Assembly (NCBI GenBank): GCA_021777285.1
Contig: JAJYDR010000137.1
Span: forward strand, 1-5,582
Length of the DNA: 5,582 nucleotides
Origin: Actinomycetes bacterium
GTDB lineage: Bacteria; Actinomycetota; Acidimicrobiia; Acidimicrobiales; RAAP-2
Reading direction: 5' to 3'
In this document: one piece after another, positions 5,027-5,582 of the stretch
Layout of the letters: each line of letters begins with the position of its first letter
Numbering within the stretch: the stretch's first letter is position 1
Translations under genes and position numbers: made by a program
Notes under the pieces: generated by a model
The model's input: the letters and a program-made list of their open reading frames with translations, nothing else
Databases searched by the model: none
What the model was told of the DNA's origin: nothing

Positions 5027-5368
5027 GTGGGCCAAAGGTTGATCACTGCCCTTGACCAGTACAAATCCTCATTCAATTATGAAGTATCGAGCGACGCCGG
5101 TCAATGCCTCTCCGAGAAGAGTAACGGCGTTCGCCGCCTGCGTCAGCCACAGAAGCGCTTGACGGTGGAGCAGACCGCCAAAATGTGCCAGAAGTACCTG
5201 AGTGGCGCGACCGTTTACGAGTTGGGTAGAGAGTTTGGCATCGACCGGCGAACTGTTTCGATTCGCCTGAAGCTTGCAGGTGTCGCGATGCGTCAGACTC
5301 GACCACCGAAGAAAACTGAATGTGCTGGTTTCTTTACTTCAACGAGCCGGAAACTTCCCGCCGAATAG
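5027..5368 (+). CDS. Small helix-turn-helix protein, recombinase-associated type, probably C-terminally truncated
   Basis: The recognisable part is one helix-turn-helix unit, RLTVEQTAKMCQKYLSGA followed by TVYELGREFGIDRRTVS and IRLKLAGVAMR (residues 44-89). It resembles the resolvase/invertase-type HTH and small actinobacterial DNA-binding proteins found near recombinases. Those proteins often carry a second HTH after the VxMR segment. Here it is replaced by an unrelated 24-residue tail with no second HTH, so truncation or a junction near 5295-5315 is likely. The start is uncertain: GTG 5027 has GGAAGA 4 nt upstream, while TTG 5039 and TTG 4955 are in-frame alternatives. DNA binding is likely; the target is unknown. 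The 3' end overlaps the convergent minus-strand gene by 30 bp. Confidence 0.6.
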   Translation: MGQRLITALDQYKSSFNYEVSSDAGQCLSEKSNGVRRLRQPQKRLTVEQTAKMCQKYLSGATVYELGREFGIDRRTVSIRLKLAGVAMRQTRPPKKTECAGFFTSTSRKLPAE

Positions 5369-5582
5369 CAAATCCAAGTAGTAGAAAGCTGTGTCCAACT
5401 TCCCGTCACGATGAGAGTCAAGTGCCTTGCGAGCCCGGGTCGCGGCTGTATCTAGCTTGGCAAGCGCGTCCGCCTTCTTTGCTTCGGTAGAGCACGCATT
5501 GATTCGGCCGGTAGCTCCACTCGGATCGTTCATCGCCGCCAGCGAGTGACCTTTTAGGCTCTCCAATATGAGGCAGATGTCC
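5339..5582 (-). CDS. Hypothetical protein, C-terminal part (runs off right edge)
   Basis: The frame is open from the right edge of the window to a TGA at 5341-5339, so only the C-terminus (about 80 residues) is seen. A TTG at 5566 and an ATG at 5533 are internal in-frame codons, and neither has a convincing ribosome binding site. The visible part is helical and Ala/Lys-rich (TEAKKADALAKLDTAATRAR), with an amphipathic pattern suggesting a helical hairpin or coiled coil. It ends DTAFYYLDLLFGGKFPAR. I do not recognise the family. It converges on and overlaps the HTH gene, so at least one of the two 3' ends may be the result of rearrangement. Confidence 0.55.
   Translation of the reverse strand, partial: DICLILESLKGHSLAAMNDPSGATGRINACSTEAKKADALAKLDTAATRARKALDSHRDGKLDTAFYYLDLLFGGKFPAR

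Noticed and set aside
1..5582. CRISPR array, rRNA or riboswitch
   Set aside because: No regularly spaced repeats, rRNA-like sequence or recognisable riboswitch core was seen on either strand.

Overview
This is a moderately GC-rich bacterial window. Coding runs favour G or C at third positions, and TTG and GTG starts occur alongside ATG. One start may be leaderless, in the style of Actinobacteria (a TANNNT box directly before an ATG). The gene mix (group II intron, GalU, lone ChrB-type domain, VapBC, helix-turn-helix fragment) fits an environmental high-GC bacterium. Actinobacteria or a neighbouring or candidate phylum is my best guess, but nothing here settles the taxonomy. The window reads as accessory or repeatedly rearranged DNA, with one housekeeping-type gene (galU) among remnants of mobile elements.

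Left part (1-1348, minus strand). This is the 5' portion of a group II intron: about 620 nt of ribozyme RNA (1348 down to 727), then the start of its reverse transcriptase/maturase gene. The RT is intact through RT motif 4 (GTPQGG, residue 199) and then breaks off. The break at 130/129 falls exactly at the outer edge of a 20-bp imperfect palindrome, TTATGCGCAGCTGAACATAA. Two further copies of the TTATGNNCAG motif lie in 1-129. The simplest reading is that 1-129 is one end of a second mobile element, recognised by a tyrosine-recombinase-like enzyme, that inserted into the intron. The rest of the RT (YADD motif, maturase domain) would then lie beyond the left edge or be lost.

Centre (1349-3573). 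galU (minus, TTG start, good ribosome binding site) encodes a UTP-glucose-1-phosphate uridylyltransferase-like enzyme with a variant active-site loop and a C-terminal tail. The intron lies about 195 bp downstream of galU in the same orientation. Upstream of galU is about 1.1 kb with no convincing complete gene. It holds several hairpins and one minus-strand stretch (2782-3087) that looks coding but has no recognised family; it may be a gene relic.

Right part (3574-5582). A stand-alone ChrB C-terminal-domain protein (plus, GTG start) is followed by a compact vapBC toxin-antitoxin operon. That operon has a 12-bp perfect inverted repeat directly before the vapB ATG and a GTGA overlap between the two genes. 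Next comes a small helix-turn-helix protein of the kind found with recombinases, apparently lacking its usual C-terminal half. Its 3' end overlaps convergently with the 3' end of an unrecognised minus-strand gene that runs off the right edge.

The genes do not form one pathway. VapBC and the HTH protein are typical mobile or stabilising cargo, the ChrB-like protein suggests metal or oxyanion stress, and galU makes UDP-glucose for envelope polysaccharide. The most unusual structural signals are the motif cluster that truncates the intron RT and the operator/-10/ATG arrangement at vapBC.
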